In this document: piece by piece, positions 12,094 through 20,747 of the stretch
Layout: the number at the start of each line of letters is the position of its first letter
How positions within the stretch are numbered: the stretch's first letter is position 1
Assembly (NCBI GenBank): GCA_014905825.1
Contig: JACGCN010000007.1
Span: 806,001 to 870,000, forward strand
Direction of reading: 5' to 3'
Source of the DNA: Lyophyllum atratum
Lineage: Eukaryota > Basidiomycota > Agaricomycetes > Agaricales > Lyophyllaceae
DNA length: 64,000 bases
Made by a program: the position numbers and the translations under genes
The notes under the pieces: model-generated
Seen by the model: only the letters and a program-made list of their open reading frames with translations
The model's database searches: none
What the model was told of the DNA's origin: nothing

Positions 12094-13925
12094 TATGACG
12101 TTCAAAGTGCACAATAAATAAACCCCAATATATAAGTGAAATGCCCTGAATATAAGTGAAAACCCCCCGAAAGTTTTAGAAAATTGTAGCCCTGAACTTT
12201 TTGAAGGGAGGTGCCCCCCGAATATTGACCAAGCGCCCTTAGAAAAATGGGCCGGTCCGAGATCTCCGGATGTCATGAGGTCACATGACCTTTCCAAAAG
12301 CGTCTCAAGTGAGCAGAGACCAGCCTCTACAGGTGAGAGGGTCAACCACTAAGCTTAAACAAGCAATAATATATTGATTTATAGTCTATATTATGCTATT
12401 AGTGAAGAGAAATTGAGCACAGCTCATGAGGAAGGTACAGAAACGGAGCAGGAGAGCGTCTTCGAGCTGATCAGGCTGTGAAAGCAACAGATGCAAACAG
12501 CGGTGAACCCGGCTGTACCGAGCACCCCAGCCTCCCTGACCAGTGGCCACAACGCCCGGAGGGGTTGACCAATACGCCCCAGCGCTCTCAGTTCGAGAGG
12601 ATTTGAGATGATGCCAACACAGTTGGGTCCTCACATTACGGCAGGTGACATATGGTCAGATACCCTACTTAGCATAGTTCTTGTACGTTGGAGGAGGAGG
12701 ATATATACCATTTCTGGAGCTTAGTGCTGAACCTCTCCGGGTGTAGACTCGCGACCAGCCGCTATCGCATTGTTGTGTCTCTGTTTACACCCCAAACAAC
12801 AACACAACAGAGACACCTTGCGATAGCGACTGGGACGAACGGCGCACTTTTAGCCGTGTCCCCCCTGGCGTGACTGGGACTTAGAAAAACTTGACTTGGA
12901 GGCTTCAAAAATCGATCATTTTTCAAACACACGTAGCGTGCGTTTTAGGACGAGAGGATTAGGAATTTCTATATGAAAAATTAACTTTTTTTTTTGGACT
13001 GAAATCGACTTGGGGTCGTCTTCCAGCCTGTCACACAGAAGGCATCACTTCTGCAAGAACCTTCGAACTTCCATCCCCCTGCCCTCACACACAACCTTGA
13101 TACCCAGCGCTGATGACGTGAATGTATTTGATTCAGAAGGCAAAGACAATGTTAAGGACACCCAAGAGATTTATGCAATATTTTATGAACTTCAGAGCTG
13201 ATTTTGACAATGGAAGGCATGAAGGATGTTGCACTGGCTATACATATAATTTATAATGTTCAAATTGGTGATCCTGAGTTTCTTAGTGGTTCAGAGGATG
13301 AGGAGGACACAGAAGACGAGGGAGACGATGGTTTTATATTCTGGCGTAGGGCAATCCATCGAAATTTCACCAAGTCAGACGTGACAGACCGTGACACGGT
13401 TAAAACGCGACCGTTTCTCCCAGCCGCTACGCAGACAAGCGCCCAGCGGAGTTTGCGTAGCGGTTGGTCACGAGCCTACTCCGGGTGTTGTGGCCACTGG
13501 CCAGGGAGGATGGGGTGCTCCGTGCAGCCGGGTTCACCGTTGTTTGCATCTGTTGCTTTCACAGCCTGATCAGCTTGAAGACGCTTTCCTGCTGGCAGTG
13601 CTCCGGTTCTGTACCTTCCTCATGAGCTGTGCTCATTTTATCTTCACCAATAGGGTAATATACACTACAAATCAATGTATGACCACTTGTTTGAGCTTAG
13701 TGGTTGACCCTCCGACCTGCAGAGGGTGGTCTCGGCTCACGTGAGACGCATTTGGAAAGGTCATGTGACCCACGGAGATCTCGGACCGGTCCAATTTTCT
13801 AAGGGCACCTCCCTTCAGAAAGTTAAGGGCGATTTTTTCGAAAAACTTTCAGGGCTTTTTCATTTTTATTCAGGGCACTTCACTAATATATTGAGGTTTA
13901 TTTATTGTGCACTTTGAACGTCATA
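12094..13925. mobile_element. non-autonomous DNA transposon with about 0.5-kb inverted arms
   Basis: The two ends are inverted copies beginning TATGACGTTCAAAGTGCACA. The inverted similarity continues inward, with some differences, for roughly 450-550 bp (about 12094-12640 against 13430-13925). The element is flanked by a perfect 7-bp direct repeat GTCCGAT. The centre (about 12640-13430) holds no recognisable transposase. The best frame, 13204-13569, has only an acidic stretch GSEDEEDTEDEGDDG. A smaller foldback lies at about 12752-12832. The 7-bp duplication does not match the usual size for hAT (8), Mutator (9) or Tc1 (2), so I do not assign a superfamily. It sits inside the methyltransferase gene. 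Confidence 0.85.
12752..12832. repeat. nested foldback inside the transposon
   Basis: The arms share CGCTATCGCA with TGCGATAGCG, and TTGTGTCTCTGTTT is mirrored by an imperfect complement around a short A/C-rich loop. No gene; possibly a recombination hotspot or remnant of an earlier inverted element. Confidence 0.6.
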
Positions 13926-13932
13926 GTCCGAT
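13926..13932. repeat. right target-site duplication GTCCGAT
   Basis: Direct copy of 12087-12093, immediately outside the inverted end of the 1.83-kb element. Confidence 0.88.
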
Positions 13933-14886
13933 AGGATCTCGTGAAATTATTATAGCCAAGGACACCTTTCTCGCCACACCACTTGCCTAGAGGAACCATA
14001 AGTTTGCTGACTTCGACGTCAACGAAGCCTAAAGCCTCAAGCATCGACGGGATTTTCTCTGCAGGTTCGCGCAAGAACCCATGTTCAGCGAAAAACGCAG
14101 ATGTCATGCTTTCCAAGCGTGCGGTAGCAGGCCCACTGACGACTTTCCCATATTCGGCTAGCTGTATACGTCCACCGGGTTTGGTAATGCGGTGTATAAT
14201 CTCCAGCGTAGTCGGCCAGTCTTTCTCTTTGATCCCTAAAAGCAATAGGCGCTGATGAACCAATGCGAACTTGTTCGTCCAGTCGTTGGAAACGTCGACG
14301 ATCGACTTAACGTGAAAGCTGGTGTTGGAGGGAGGGGCAAGTGGGAAATGGTCCGACGATATGTCGATACCTGTGAAAGTGACTGACGGAGGGTACGATT
14401 TCGCGAGCTCGAGGATCCAGATTCCTATTGTGTAATGATAAATAGGGTTTCAAACGTAGACGCCTCAAGCAGACTGACCAGTTCCTGTACCGGAGTCAAG
14501 GATGTGGTCTCCAGGGGATGGCGTGTACACTGGCAAAACGACCTTTCCGTCGTTCAATGACACGATGAGCCTATGCTGCCCTTCTAATCTGGAAAGCAGT
14601 TGATATATAAGAAGCGATTAAAATGACATAAACTATAAATACAATACCGGTTTCGTTCCGATTCGTTTCCTGGTAGGATATATTCTGCGACAGCAGTTGC
14701 GTCAGGTTGCGACATGTGGATAAAACGGAGATGATGCGTGTTGTCCTCTTCCACGAGGTTTATATACACATCTTACCTTCGATTTCCACGTTCGATGGCG
14801 CAGATAAGAAATAAGGGCATATCCACAAGAAGAGGCCTAGTACGCAAGGTATCCTTCGCTAACAAGTGATGAAAGATCTAGAGAGA

Positions 14887-14894
14887 AGTTCATC
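14887..14894. repeat. left target-site duplication AGTTCATC
   Basis: Identical to 36672-36679, 21.8 kb away; brackets the outer TIR element. Confidence 0.85.
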
Positions 14895-15408
14895 AGGACC
14901 CCCGAAAGCCACCCAAAATGCCTGATCCCAAATGAGCTGAAATCCGCGATTTTTATCCGGACACTTTTGGCCAGGTTTTTATCCGGACGGCGAATCAGCC
15001 CTCCCAAATAGTGGATTTTTATCCGGATCCCTACATCAGGCCTTCATTTTTTTCCTAAAAATTTTCTCCGCTGCGCGGCCCTCGTTCAGGCGCCCTCGAC
15101 ACGTCCAAGAGAGTGATCAGGACTAGTTAGAGCATCTCTCCACCAATTGTACATTTCTGAACATGCCCTATTGCTTTTTAGCTTGGGTTTCGATGTTTCG
15201 CGCTTGAGTTGTTAAGAAGGGCTTTGACAGCCTGGCTCACCGTAACCGTGTCTTCGTTCAACTTCTCGAAACCTCCCTAATCGGTCTCTGATACTTCAGA
15301 AAGCGAACAGCCGCAGAAGCGAGGACCTCGATGCGCTTCACATGAAGGAGAATTACCGGCTTCAGTCATGTAAAACTGCTAAACACTCTGCTACACAGCC
15401 ATGGGCGT

Positions 15409-15546
15409 CCAATTCAGTAGCTTGGGTCCTCAGGACTTTCGGACTTTCGAAATAGCATAGCAAAATCGGGTCGGACAACCCGGTGGCTGAGAAGCCAACC
15501 GGGAAGCCGAGAGCCGACCCGTATCATTTTCGTATCGAGGTAGCGC
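15409..15546 (-). repeat. terminal beta repeat of the array
   Basis: 138 bp, matching 15993-16130 with one noted difference (15456 C against 16040 A). Contains the same hairpin. It marks the 3' end of the array in element orientation. Confidence 0.88.
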
Positions 15547-15649
15547 GTACAGAATTACTACGAAAAAGCAATCAAAACGGCAGATAGCCAGTTTTGCGTG
15601 TACTAGTACCTGATGTCAAAATAATACGGAGAGGGATGCGGGTGGGAGG
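15547..15649. other. 103-bp spacer between terminal alpha and beta
   Basis: Present only at this end; no copy is found at the three internal junctions, where beta and alpha touch directly. Contains the short palindrome GTACTAGTAC. Whether it belongs to the element or is target DNA is open. Confidence 0.6.
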
Positions 15650-16130
15650 GACACGAAAATAATCGGTGCCTGGTATAACGAGCTAGCGAAGCGTCGTCAA
15701 CACGAATATCCCTGAGGATAAAAAGTGACTGTATCTCACCTAGCGAAGGAAAGTCAAGACGAGGATCCCTGGGGACGTCTCATCTTGTCTTGCCCTTCTT
15801 CTAGGCTAGATAAGTCTCTCAATTCGTGAAACCACCCCACGCGTGATAAAAATAGATCACCGCATCAAAACAAACCACTAACCCGCGCGGCGCGTTGTGT
15901 GTGATTGTTTTGGGTGTGCATGTGCACGCGCCGTGCCGCCGGCACCCAGTTTGACTGCATTGGACTAGAGTAAATTAAAATTTAAACCCTGACCAATTCA
16001 GTAGCTTGGGTCCTCAGGACTTTCGGACTTTCGAAATAGAATAGCAAAATCGGGTCGGACAACCCGGTGGCTGAGAAGCCAACCGGGAAGCCGAGAGCCG
16101 ACCCGTATCATTTTCGTATCGAGGTAGCGC
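15650..16130 (-). repeat. alpha-beta junction at the left end of unit 1
   Basis: Alpha 15650-15992 (343 bp) abuts beta 15993-16130 at CCCTGA|CCAATTC. Beta holds a strong double hairpin at 16051-16105 (outer CGGGTCGG/CCGACCCG, inner CCCGGTGGCT/AGCCAACCGGG). Confidence 0.88.
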
Positions 16131-16395
16131 TAAAATACTAATGTGAGATGAGGTACGATGTGAGGAGCGATAGGAAAAGGAGATCGCGGTAGGAAGTAAA
16201 AGTGTTCATTGTAAAGTAAAGAAAAGTGTTTGTTATATATAAAGTAAAAAGGGGAGGTACGTAGCTGGTTGAGAACGCGAAGATTGACCGAAAGGGTTCG
16301 TGGGATAGGAAATTAGGCGGGGTCGGTCAGAGAAAAGAAAAGAGATAGAGAGACAGGGGCCAGGTGGAATAGGATGGGCATGGAAGAATAGGGGA

Positions 16396-17424
16396 TCAGG
16401 GGCGGTGTATATAGCGAGGACGGTGAATGTAAACAGGCTCGTGATGGGAACGACCATAGAGGAGTGCTTGTAAGAGGACGGGATGTTTGCGGATATAGAC
16501 TTGATAGGCATCGGATGACCAGCGGCCAATCCCCTGAATAATTGCAGGCGCCACCCCGTCCGCGGCCAGAGCGGTTGCCCCACCAGCTCTCATAGATGCA
16601 CCCCCGATGTCGCCATCGAAGAATTGGCGAAGGCGCGTCATAAAATACCGACGCACTGGAACGGTCCCGTCGGCTCTGAGCCAGAGTGGGGAGCTAAAGG
16701 GGAAACGACGGTCGCGACTGGCCAGGTAGGCCAAGAAAGCGCGGTGAGGGTCGTTGATCCCATCTCTGCGTTGTAGGATGACAGTATTGCCCTCGAAGGC
16801 GACGTCGGCTTTGTGGGTAGGTAGGAAGAATTTGAATTCGGTGTCGCAGATAGTAACGGTGTTACGGCGCACAGTCTTGCGAGGGTTACGAAGGTTACGG
16901 TTGTCAGGATATGTGAGTTCACCCAGGCGTAACAGGGCGAAGAAACCGGTGAATAGCTGGGCGCAGAAAAGCAAGTCGTCGTGGTCCTGGGAACCTGCAT
17001 AATGGGTAGCGACACGATCTAAGTCCTCGACGGTTAAAGCTCGTTTACGGTGAACCGGCACACCGCGCGCTCGCCGGCAACCCTTCATGGTGCGAATAAC
17101 AATAGGAGAGTTGCGGACTTCCCGCACGTTGGGGAAGTAAGGCTCGAGGAGGCCGCAGATCCCGGAGAGGTAAGAGCTGACAGAGTTGGGTCGAACGAAT
17201 TCAGACATGTAAACCGCGTAGAAGCTAATAGTATCGACGGTGGGTTCGACGGGGAAATCGTGGTTGCGAACGAAATTGAGGTAGGAATTGAGTGCAGAGT
17301 TGTAGTTCATTTCGGTAGTGGAATCAATAGCTTGTCCGAGAGCAATGGCGCGCGCTCGAATGAGGCGCTCTCGACTCCAGACAGGACGGACTGGCTGCCT
17401 GGATCGAACGGGGAATGGGATCAT
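16396..17424 (-). CDS. tyrosine recombinase (integrase of the element), unit 1
   Basis: 342 residues. The N-terminal half is a core-binding helical region (NYNSALNSYLNFVRNHDFPV, then YLSGICGLLEPYFPNVREV). The catalytic half has R166 in FFALLRLGELTYP, R279 in ASMRAGGATALAADGV, and the nucleophile Y310 in YQVYIRKHP. The position three before R279, normally His in the HxxR box, is Ala276 in this copy and in the other three. The later His/Trp position is Trp in GRWSSD, as usual for Ngaro-type enzymes. It would join the circular DNA copy to the target. Its ATG overlaps the RT stop codon (ATGA at 17424-17421), which suggests reinitiation. The C-terminus has a small repeat YIHRPRYIHRP. Confidence 0.87.
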   Translation of the reverse strand: MIPFPVRSRQPVRPVWSRERLIRARAIALGQAIDSTTEMNYNSALNSYLNFVRNHDFPVEPTVDTISFYAVYMSEFVRPNSVSSYLSGICGLLEPYFPNVREVRNSPIVIRTMKGCRRARGVPVHRKRALTVEDLDRVATHYAGSQDHDDLLFCAQLFTGFFALLRLGELTYPDNRNLRNPRKTVRRNTVTICDTEFKFFLPTHKADVAFEGNTVILQRRDGINDPHRAFLAYLASRDRRFPFSSPLWLRADGTVPVRRYFMTRLRQFFDGDIGGASMRAGGATALAADGVAPAIIQGIGRWSSDAYQVYIRKHPVLLQALLYGRSHHEPVYIHRPRYIHRP

Positions 17425-20400
17425 TTTTCTAACGCCCCCAGTAACCTATTGGGGGGTTGAAAAACCTGAATATTCAGGAGAGGATCCATTTGCATAGCGA
17501 CGTGGAAAAGGTTTCGGGATAACGCGTCGGCGACGCCGTTCTCCTTCCCGGGCACATGGATGACCCGGAGCTGATGGTCTGTGTCAATGAGGATATCACA
17601 GGCTACCCTAAGAAGGGTGTTGTAGGTAGGCAGGGCGTGTAAGGAGGAGAAGATATCGACTGTGTTCTTGTTATCGGTGAAGATGATGATTTTCGCCGGC
17701 GACGGAATGGGTAGACATGTCGCATGATGAAGGGCGAAGACGATGCAGAGAGCTTCATGATAGAATATGAGGTCCTTCGGCGCCCAGGCGGGAATCGAGC
17801 CGAAGAAACCTGTATGAGTCAGAGGGTGATAAAAACCATACCCGTCGAGAGATGCGTCACAGAATAATACCGCGTCTGCAGAAGGAAAAGACCAATCCAA
17901 CGACCGGACGAGCCTCACGCCCGTTGAGTCGATCAGATGGTCCTTCGCCCATAGCAATTCCCTGCGTACATCGGAATTTACCCAGATGCGCGCGTTTGGG
18001 GAATCCTTTCCTGCGATCTTAGAGTATAACTCACAGATACATGGGCGCAGGAGTGGGTAGACGTTAAACGCCCAGTTGAGATGACCCCCTAGACCCTGCC
18101 ACTCGCGGAGGGAGAATCTAGAACTACCGGACGCGCCAGTTGTGGCGCAGAAACGAGTGATCTTGGCGATCAACTCGGTTTTACTAGCCGCCGGCAACGT
18201 GAGCGTCATTTGGTTGGGGTCGACTTCGATGCCAATGATGACGAGCGGTGCTCCCGCGACTTGTTTCCGCTCGCTGTGAGGAATACCGAGGTCGTCGAGG
18301 AGCTTGAGGAAGTTCGCCTGGCTGGTAGGCAACGACTTGTGATACGGCGGGTAGAACGTGTAGTCGTGCGATAAACACGGCCCAAACGCGTCGTCCGAAT
18401 AGATAAGTAGCATATGTATTGATCGAACGTACTTGGCAATCCAGATGACCAGCGACATGAACGCGATCCAAATTGCTTGAGCCGCCCTACCCCCGAAAGC
18501 ATTGCAGCGATCGACATGGCGAAGACCGTCAATAGTGTTAATTTGCTTGATTGCCCAGTAGAATGACATAGGCATGTGTCGATACGCCTCGGCGACGTCC
18601 GACTTAAAAAGAATAAGTTCTGCATCCTTCCCAATAGCCTCCCGAAGGAAGAGGAGCATGTTCCCGAGCAAAGACATGTCGTCCAAAGGATAACCCGATA
18701 TGTCCTCCCGCTGTATCATCGAATTGAGGGAGAACGTACCCGCGGATTGGTCGGTTATCATTCTGAACGTGTCGGTGTTGGGCTTAGGAATTGCGTGTAT
18801 GGGCATGCTGTACATGCCAGGGAGGAGATCAGGCCTGAAAGCTTCTGAGAAACGACCTTTGTTGATTTCTGTGTCCCGCTGGTCGCGCAGGAATTGAGCC
18901 TCCCCAGGTGCGGTAGGCGACCCAAAAGTAGCGTCATAGGTGTCCGGGTATTCCCCCCAATGAGTATCGGCCCAAGGCCAGAACCCCTCACGAAGGCCTT
19001 TACATATGGAAGCGACGAACGGTTTGTTGGGATGGTCGGATAGCAAGGATTCGAAGACATCAACTTTAATAGGAGTTACGATCTTGAAAAGATCGGGGTG
19101 GTTAGCGATGGTGTTCGCGACCACAGTATTATTAAGTTCGGAAAGGGGGATGGAAGGTAGTGGTTCAGCGCTTTCGGTCCAATCGGCAGCTGACTTTGAG
19201 AGCGAATTCGGCGGCTCCCAAAGGTTATGGCGGAGGTATCTAGGCCTCAGCGCGCTTCGCTCCGCCTCCCTCCTGGACGCACTTTGATGCGCCGTGGCTT
19301 TTCGACCCACACTTCCTACACTGGTGGATGAAGCGACATTTCCCTGCAGCGTTGGTGCAGGGATGGTCGGCAGAGTTGAAACGATTGCAAATTTCGTTCC
19401 TAGTACCTCCCGATCCAGCGGAACCTTTTCGGCCTCCATCCGCTCCGACGAGCCGACCCATGGGGGTGCCGATGGCGGTCCAGAGATTGGTGAAGAGATG
19501 CGTGTCGGTGAGGAGGTTCTGCTGCCCTCCGGCGACCAAGTTCCGGGCAGCGATGTCGTAAAGGATAATCCTGCTGTGGTAGGAGACTTGGATGGAGGCG
19601 AACATGCCCTCGATATGCTTCGCCCACGCGTTAAGTTCAGCTGTACGTTCCTCGAACGTGTAAATATAGGCTTCGGCTGCAAAACGCCAGGCGAGTGACC
19701 AATCCTGTGAGGTGAGGATTTTCTTGGCTGGCTCGAGCCTGGAGAACCGGATTTCAGTATCTCCCACGCGGCCAGACTCCTCTTTAGGAGGGACGATTGA
19801 ATGGATTGCGGAGAAGACACCGTGGAGGTTGACGGCTGTTCCTCGGATAATAGCATCCCATTCGGGGAATCCAGGCGGGGCGGAGCAGCTGGACATGATA
19901 TTGCGTTTGACATATTGCGGGTCCCGGGAGAATCGAGCGAGGACACTCTGCATGATTTTACATTGTGGTCGCTGGACCTGCTGAGCGACAGCCTCCTTTT
20001 GGAACCATGGCATGTCAGTCGCGGTGAGTTTACGTCTCTTCCCATCCCCGTTAGAACTTCCTTCGGGGGAGGGAGATCGGGCTCGGACCAATGATCGGGC
20101 CTGAGCTCGGTCGAGGAATTCCTGGAGATCCTGCCCATCCTGTCCTTCAGGTGGGTTCTGCGGATCGGGTAGCGGGTTCGCCCCCGCGGCTGCGCCAGCG
20201 AGTGCGGAACCGGCGTGATCACCTCGTCTCTCGGCGGATTGGAGCTCCCGCTGAATGTCGTCAAGGGCAGATAAGTACTCCTTGATGGCGAGCTTCTTCG
20301 CCAAGCCGTCCCCTGGCGCTGAGCTGAGAACTTGGAAGATCGATATGGAGGCATCCCCTTTTTCGAACTTTTCCAGTCGGTAATCCTCGAGGATCCCTTC

Positions 20401-20690
20401 GACCTGTTTAGAGATGTTGAATTGGAATTCCATGTCACCTGAGGGGTTTCCGGAGGACTGGGAAGGGAGAGTCGACCCAGAAGCGTGGGCGGACAAGGGT
20501 TGCTCGGACCCGGGGATGTGAGACGGTCTATTAGCGGCACTGGAGATGGGATCCTGAGACGATCCAGCAGAGTGGGCTTCTCCCTCAATTCCTGGGATGG
20601 AGGCTCCGGCGGCAGAAGGTCCTGCATTTGATCCGGAGGCTTCAGTCTGTCCAGGAGCGAAGGCGATACGACGGGATGTGGAGCCGGCAT
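17421..20690 (-). CDS. reverse transcriptase-RNase H polyprotein, unit 1
   Basis: 1,089 residues. The first 483 codons overlap gag in a different frame and are Ser/Pro/Arg-rich, with four LLDRL-type repeats (residues 12-74: SLLDRLKPP, LLDRLRIPS, LIDRLTSP, LLGRLSLPS). The reverse transcriptase follows (about 540-850): MYSMPIHAIPKPNTDTFRMI, catalytic D698 in LFKSDVAEAYRHM, and the YSDD box at 764-767. RNase H follows (about 935-1060) with D945 (VLFCDASLDG), E979 (YHEALC), D1006 (IIIFTDNKNT) and D1055 (ENGVADALSR), so all four acidic residues are present. No protease, methyltransferase or integrase is seen. The enzyme would copy element RNA to DNA. Its ATG is 10 nt after the gag ATG, so leaky scanning is a possible route; frameshifting from gag is the alternative. 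Unit-specific residues: A743, I983, N1081. Confidence 0.88.
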   Translation of the reverse strand: MPAPHPVVSPSLLDRLKPPDQMQDLLPPEPPSQELREKPTLLDRLRIPSPVPLIDRLTSPGPSNPCPPTLLGRLSLPSPPETPQVTWNSNSTSLNRSKGSSRITDWKSSKKGMPPYRSSKFSAQRQGTAWRRSSPSRSTYLPLTTFSGSSNPPRDEVITPVPHSLAQPRGRTRYPIRRTHLKDRMGRISRNSSTELRPDHWSEPDLPPPKEVLTGMGRDVNSPRLTCHGSKRRLSLSRSSDHNVKSCRVSSLDSPGTRNMSNAISCPAAPPRLDSPNGMLLSEEQPSTSTVSSPQSIQSSLLKRSLAAWEILKSGSPGSSQPRKSSPHRIGHSPGVLQPKPIFTRSRNVQLNLTRGRSISRACSPPSKSPTTAGLSFTTSLPGTWSPEGSRTSSPTRISSPISGPPSAPPWVGSSERMEAEKVPLDREVLGTKFAIVSTLPTIPAPTLQGNVASSTSVGSVGRKATAHQSASRREAERSALRPRYLRHNLWEPPNSLSKSAADWTESAEPLPSIPLSELNNTVVANTIANHPDLFKIVTPIKVDVFESLLSDHPNKPFVASICKGLREGFWPWADTHWGEYPDTYDATFGSPTAPGEAQFLRDQRDTEINKGRFSEAFRPDLLPGMYSMPIHAIPKPNTDTFRMITDQSAGTFSLNSMIQREDISGYPLDDMSLLGNMLLFLREAIGKDAELILFKSDVAEAYRHMPMSFYWAIKQINTIDGLRHVDRCNAFGGRAAQAIWIAFMSLVIWIAKYVRSIHMLLIYSDDAFGPCLSHDYTFYPPYHKSLPTSQANFLKLLDDLGIPHSERKQVAGAPLVIIGIEVDPNQMTLTLPAASKTELIAKITRFCATTGASGSSRFSLREWQGLGGHLNWAFNVYPLLRPCICELYSKIAGKDSPNARIWVNSDVRRELLWAKDHLIDSTGVRLVRSLDWSFPSADAVLFCDASLDGYGFYHPLTHTGFFGSIPAWAPKDLIFYHEALCIVFALHHATCLPIPSPAKIIIFTDNKNTVDIFSSLHALPTYNTLLRVACDILIDTDHQLRVIHVPGKENGVADALSRNLFHVAMQMDPLLNIQVFQPPNRLLGALEK

Positions 20691-20700
20691 TATGGCTCAT
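19240..20700 (-). CDS. Gag-like nucleocapsid protein, retrotransposon unit 1
   Basis: 486 residues. Residues 1-100 are Ser/Gly/Pro-rich and look disordered. A helical charged part follows (EGILEDYRLEKFEKGD, then EYLSALDDIQRELQSAE near 141-157). After another low-complexity linker with the basic patch GKRRKLT comes a folded middle (about 225-400) that I do not recognise. The C-terminus has two zinc motifs: a C-x9-C-x6-C-x3-H cluster (C438, C448, C455, H459) and a canonical retroviral-type knuckle CRKCGSKSHGASKC (461-474, C-x2-C-x4-H-x4-C). This identifies an RNA-binding Gag/nucleocapsid that would package element RNA. The start is the first ATG after the alpha repeat, 47 nt downstream of it, with A at -3. 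The gene lies wholly inside the next ORF's span in another frame. Confidence 0.85.
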   Translation of the reverse strand: MSHNAGSTSRRIAFAPGQTEASGSNAGPSAAGASIPGIEGEAHSAGSSQDPISSAANRPSHIPGSEQPLSAHASGSTLPSQSSGNPSGDMEFQFNISKQVEGILEDYRLEKFEKGDASISIFQVLSSAPGDGLAKKLAIKEYLSALDDIQRELQSAERRGDHAGSALAGAAAGANPLPDPQNPPEGQDGQDLQEFLDRAQARSLVRARSPSPEGSSNGDGKRRKLTATDMPWFQKEAVAQQVQRPQCKIMQSVLARFSRDPQYVKRNIMSSCSAPPGFPEWDAIIRGTAVNLHGVFSAIHSIVPPKEESGRVGDTEIRFSRLEPAKKILTSQDWSLAWRFAAEAYIYTFEERTAELNAWAKHIEGMFASIQVSYHSRIILYDIAARNLVAGGQQNLLTDTHLFTNLWTAIGTPMGRLVGADGGRKGSAGSGGTRNEICNRFNSADHPCTNAAGKCRFIHQCRKCGSKSHGASKCVQEGGGAKRAEA

Positions 20701-20747
20701 AATCTATGTTATAACGGCTTGGATGAGTGAAAGCGATGTATTATTTA

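Larger units (their letters stand above)
11933..14715 (-). pseudogene. TAM-type SAM-dependent methyltransferase gene split by a transposon
   Basis: On the minus strand the gene starts MSQPDATAVAEYILPGNE at 14715. After an intron it runs LEGQHRLIVSLNDGKVVLP and reaches SAM motif I (HILDSGTGTG) followed by IWILELAKSYPP. It then reads GIDISSDHFPL, RITKPGGRIQLAEYGKVVSG and KWCGEKGVLGYNNFTRSYRT. There the frame runs into a transposon. The sequence resumes beyond it at 12086 with GLKPAFLRDGG and ends FTIVARKV, stop at 11933-11935. If the insert and one copy of its 7-bp duplication are left out, the reading frame continues exactly, so the insertion is the only break seen. The family (LaeA/UMTA-like, small-molecule or secondary-metabolism methyltransferases) is inferred from motif I and the GLKPAF C-terminal block. 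The truncated version would keep the SAM fold but lose about 55 C-terminal residues and gain a short tail from the transposon. Confidence 0.82.

Noticed and set aside
13204..13569. Acidic frame inside the 1.83-kb transposon as a transposase remnant
   Set aside because: Only a Glu/Asp run is seen; no DDE/DDD catalytic residues or zinc motif, and it runs into the inverted arm.
17050..17460. 136-codon plus-strand frame repeated in each retrotransposon unit (also the 134- and 97-codon frames opposite gag)
   Set aside because: They lie opposite the recombinase, RT or gag genes, have no motifs, and their composition is what the antisense of the real ORFs would give.
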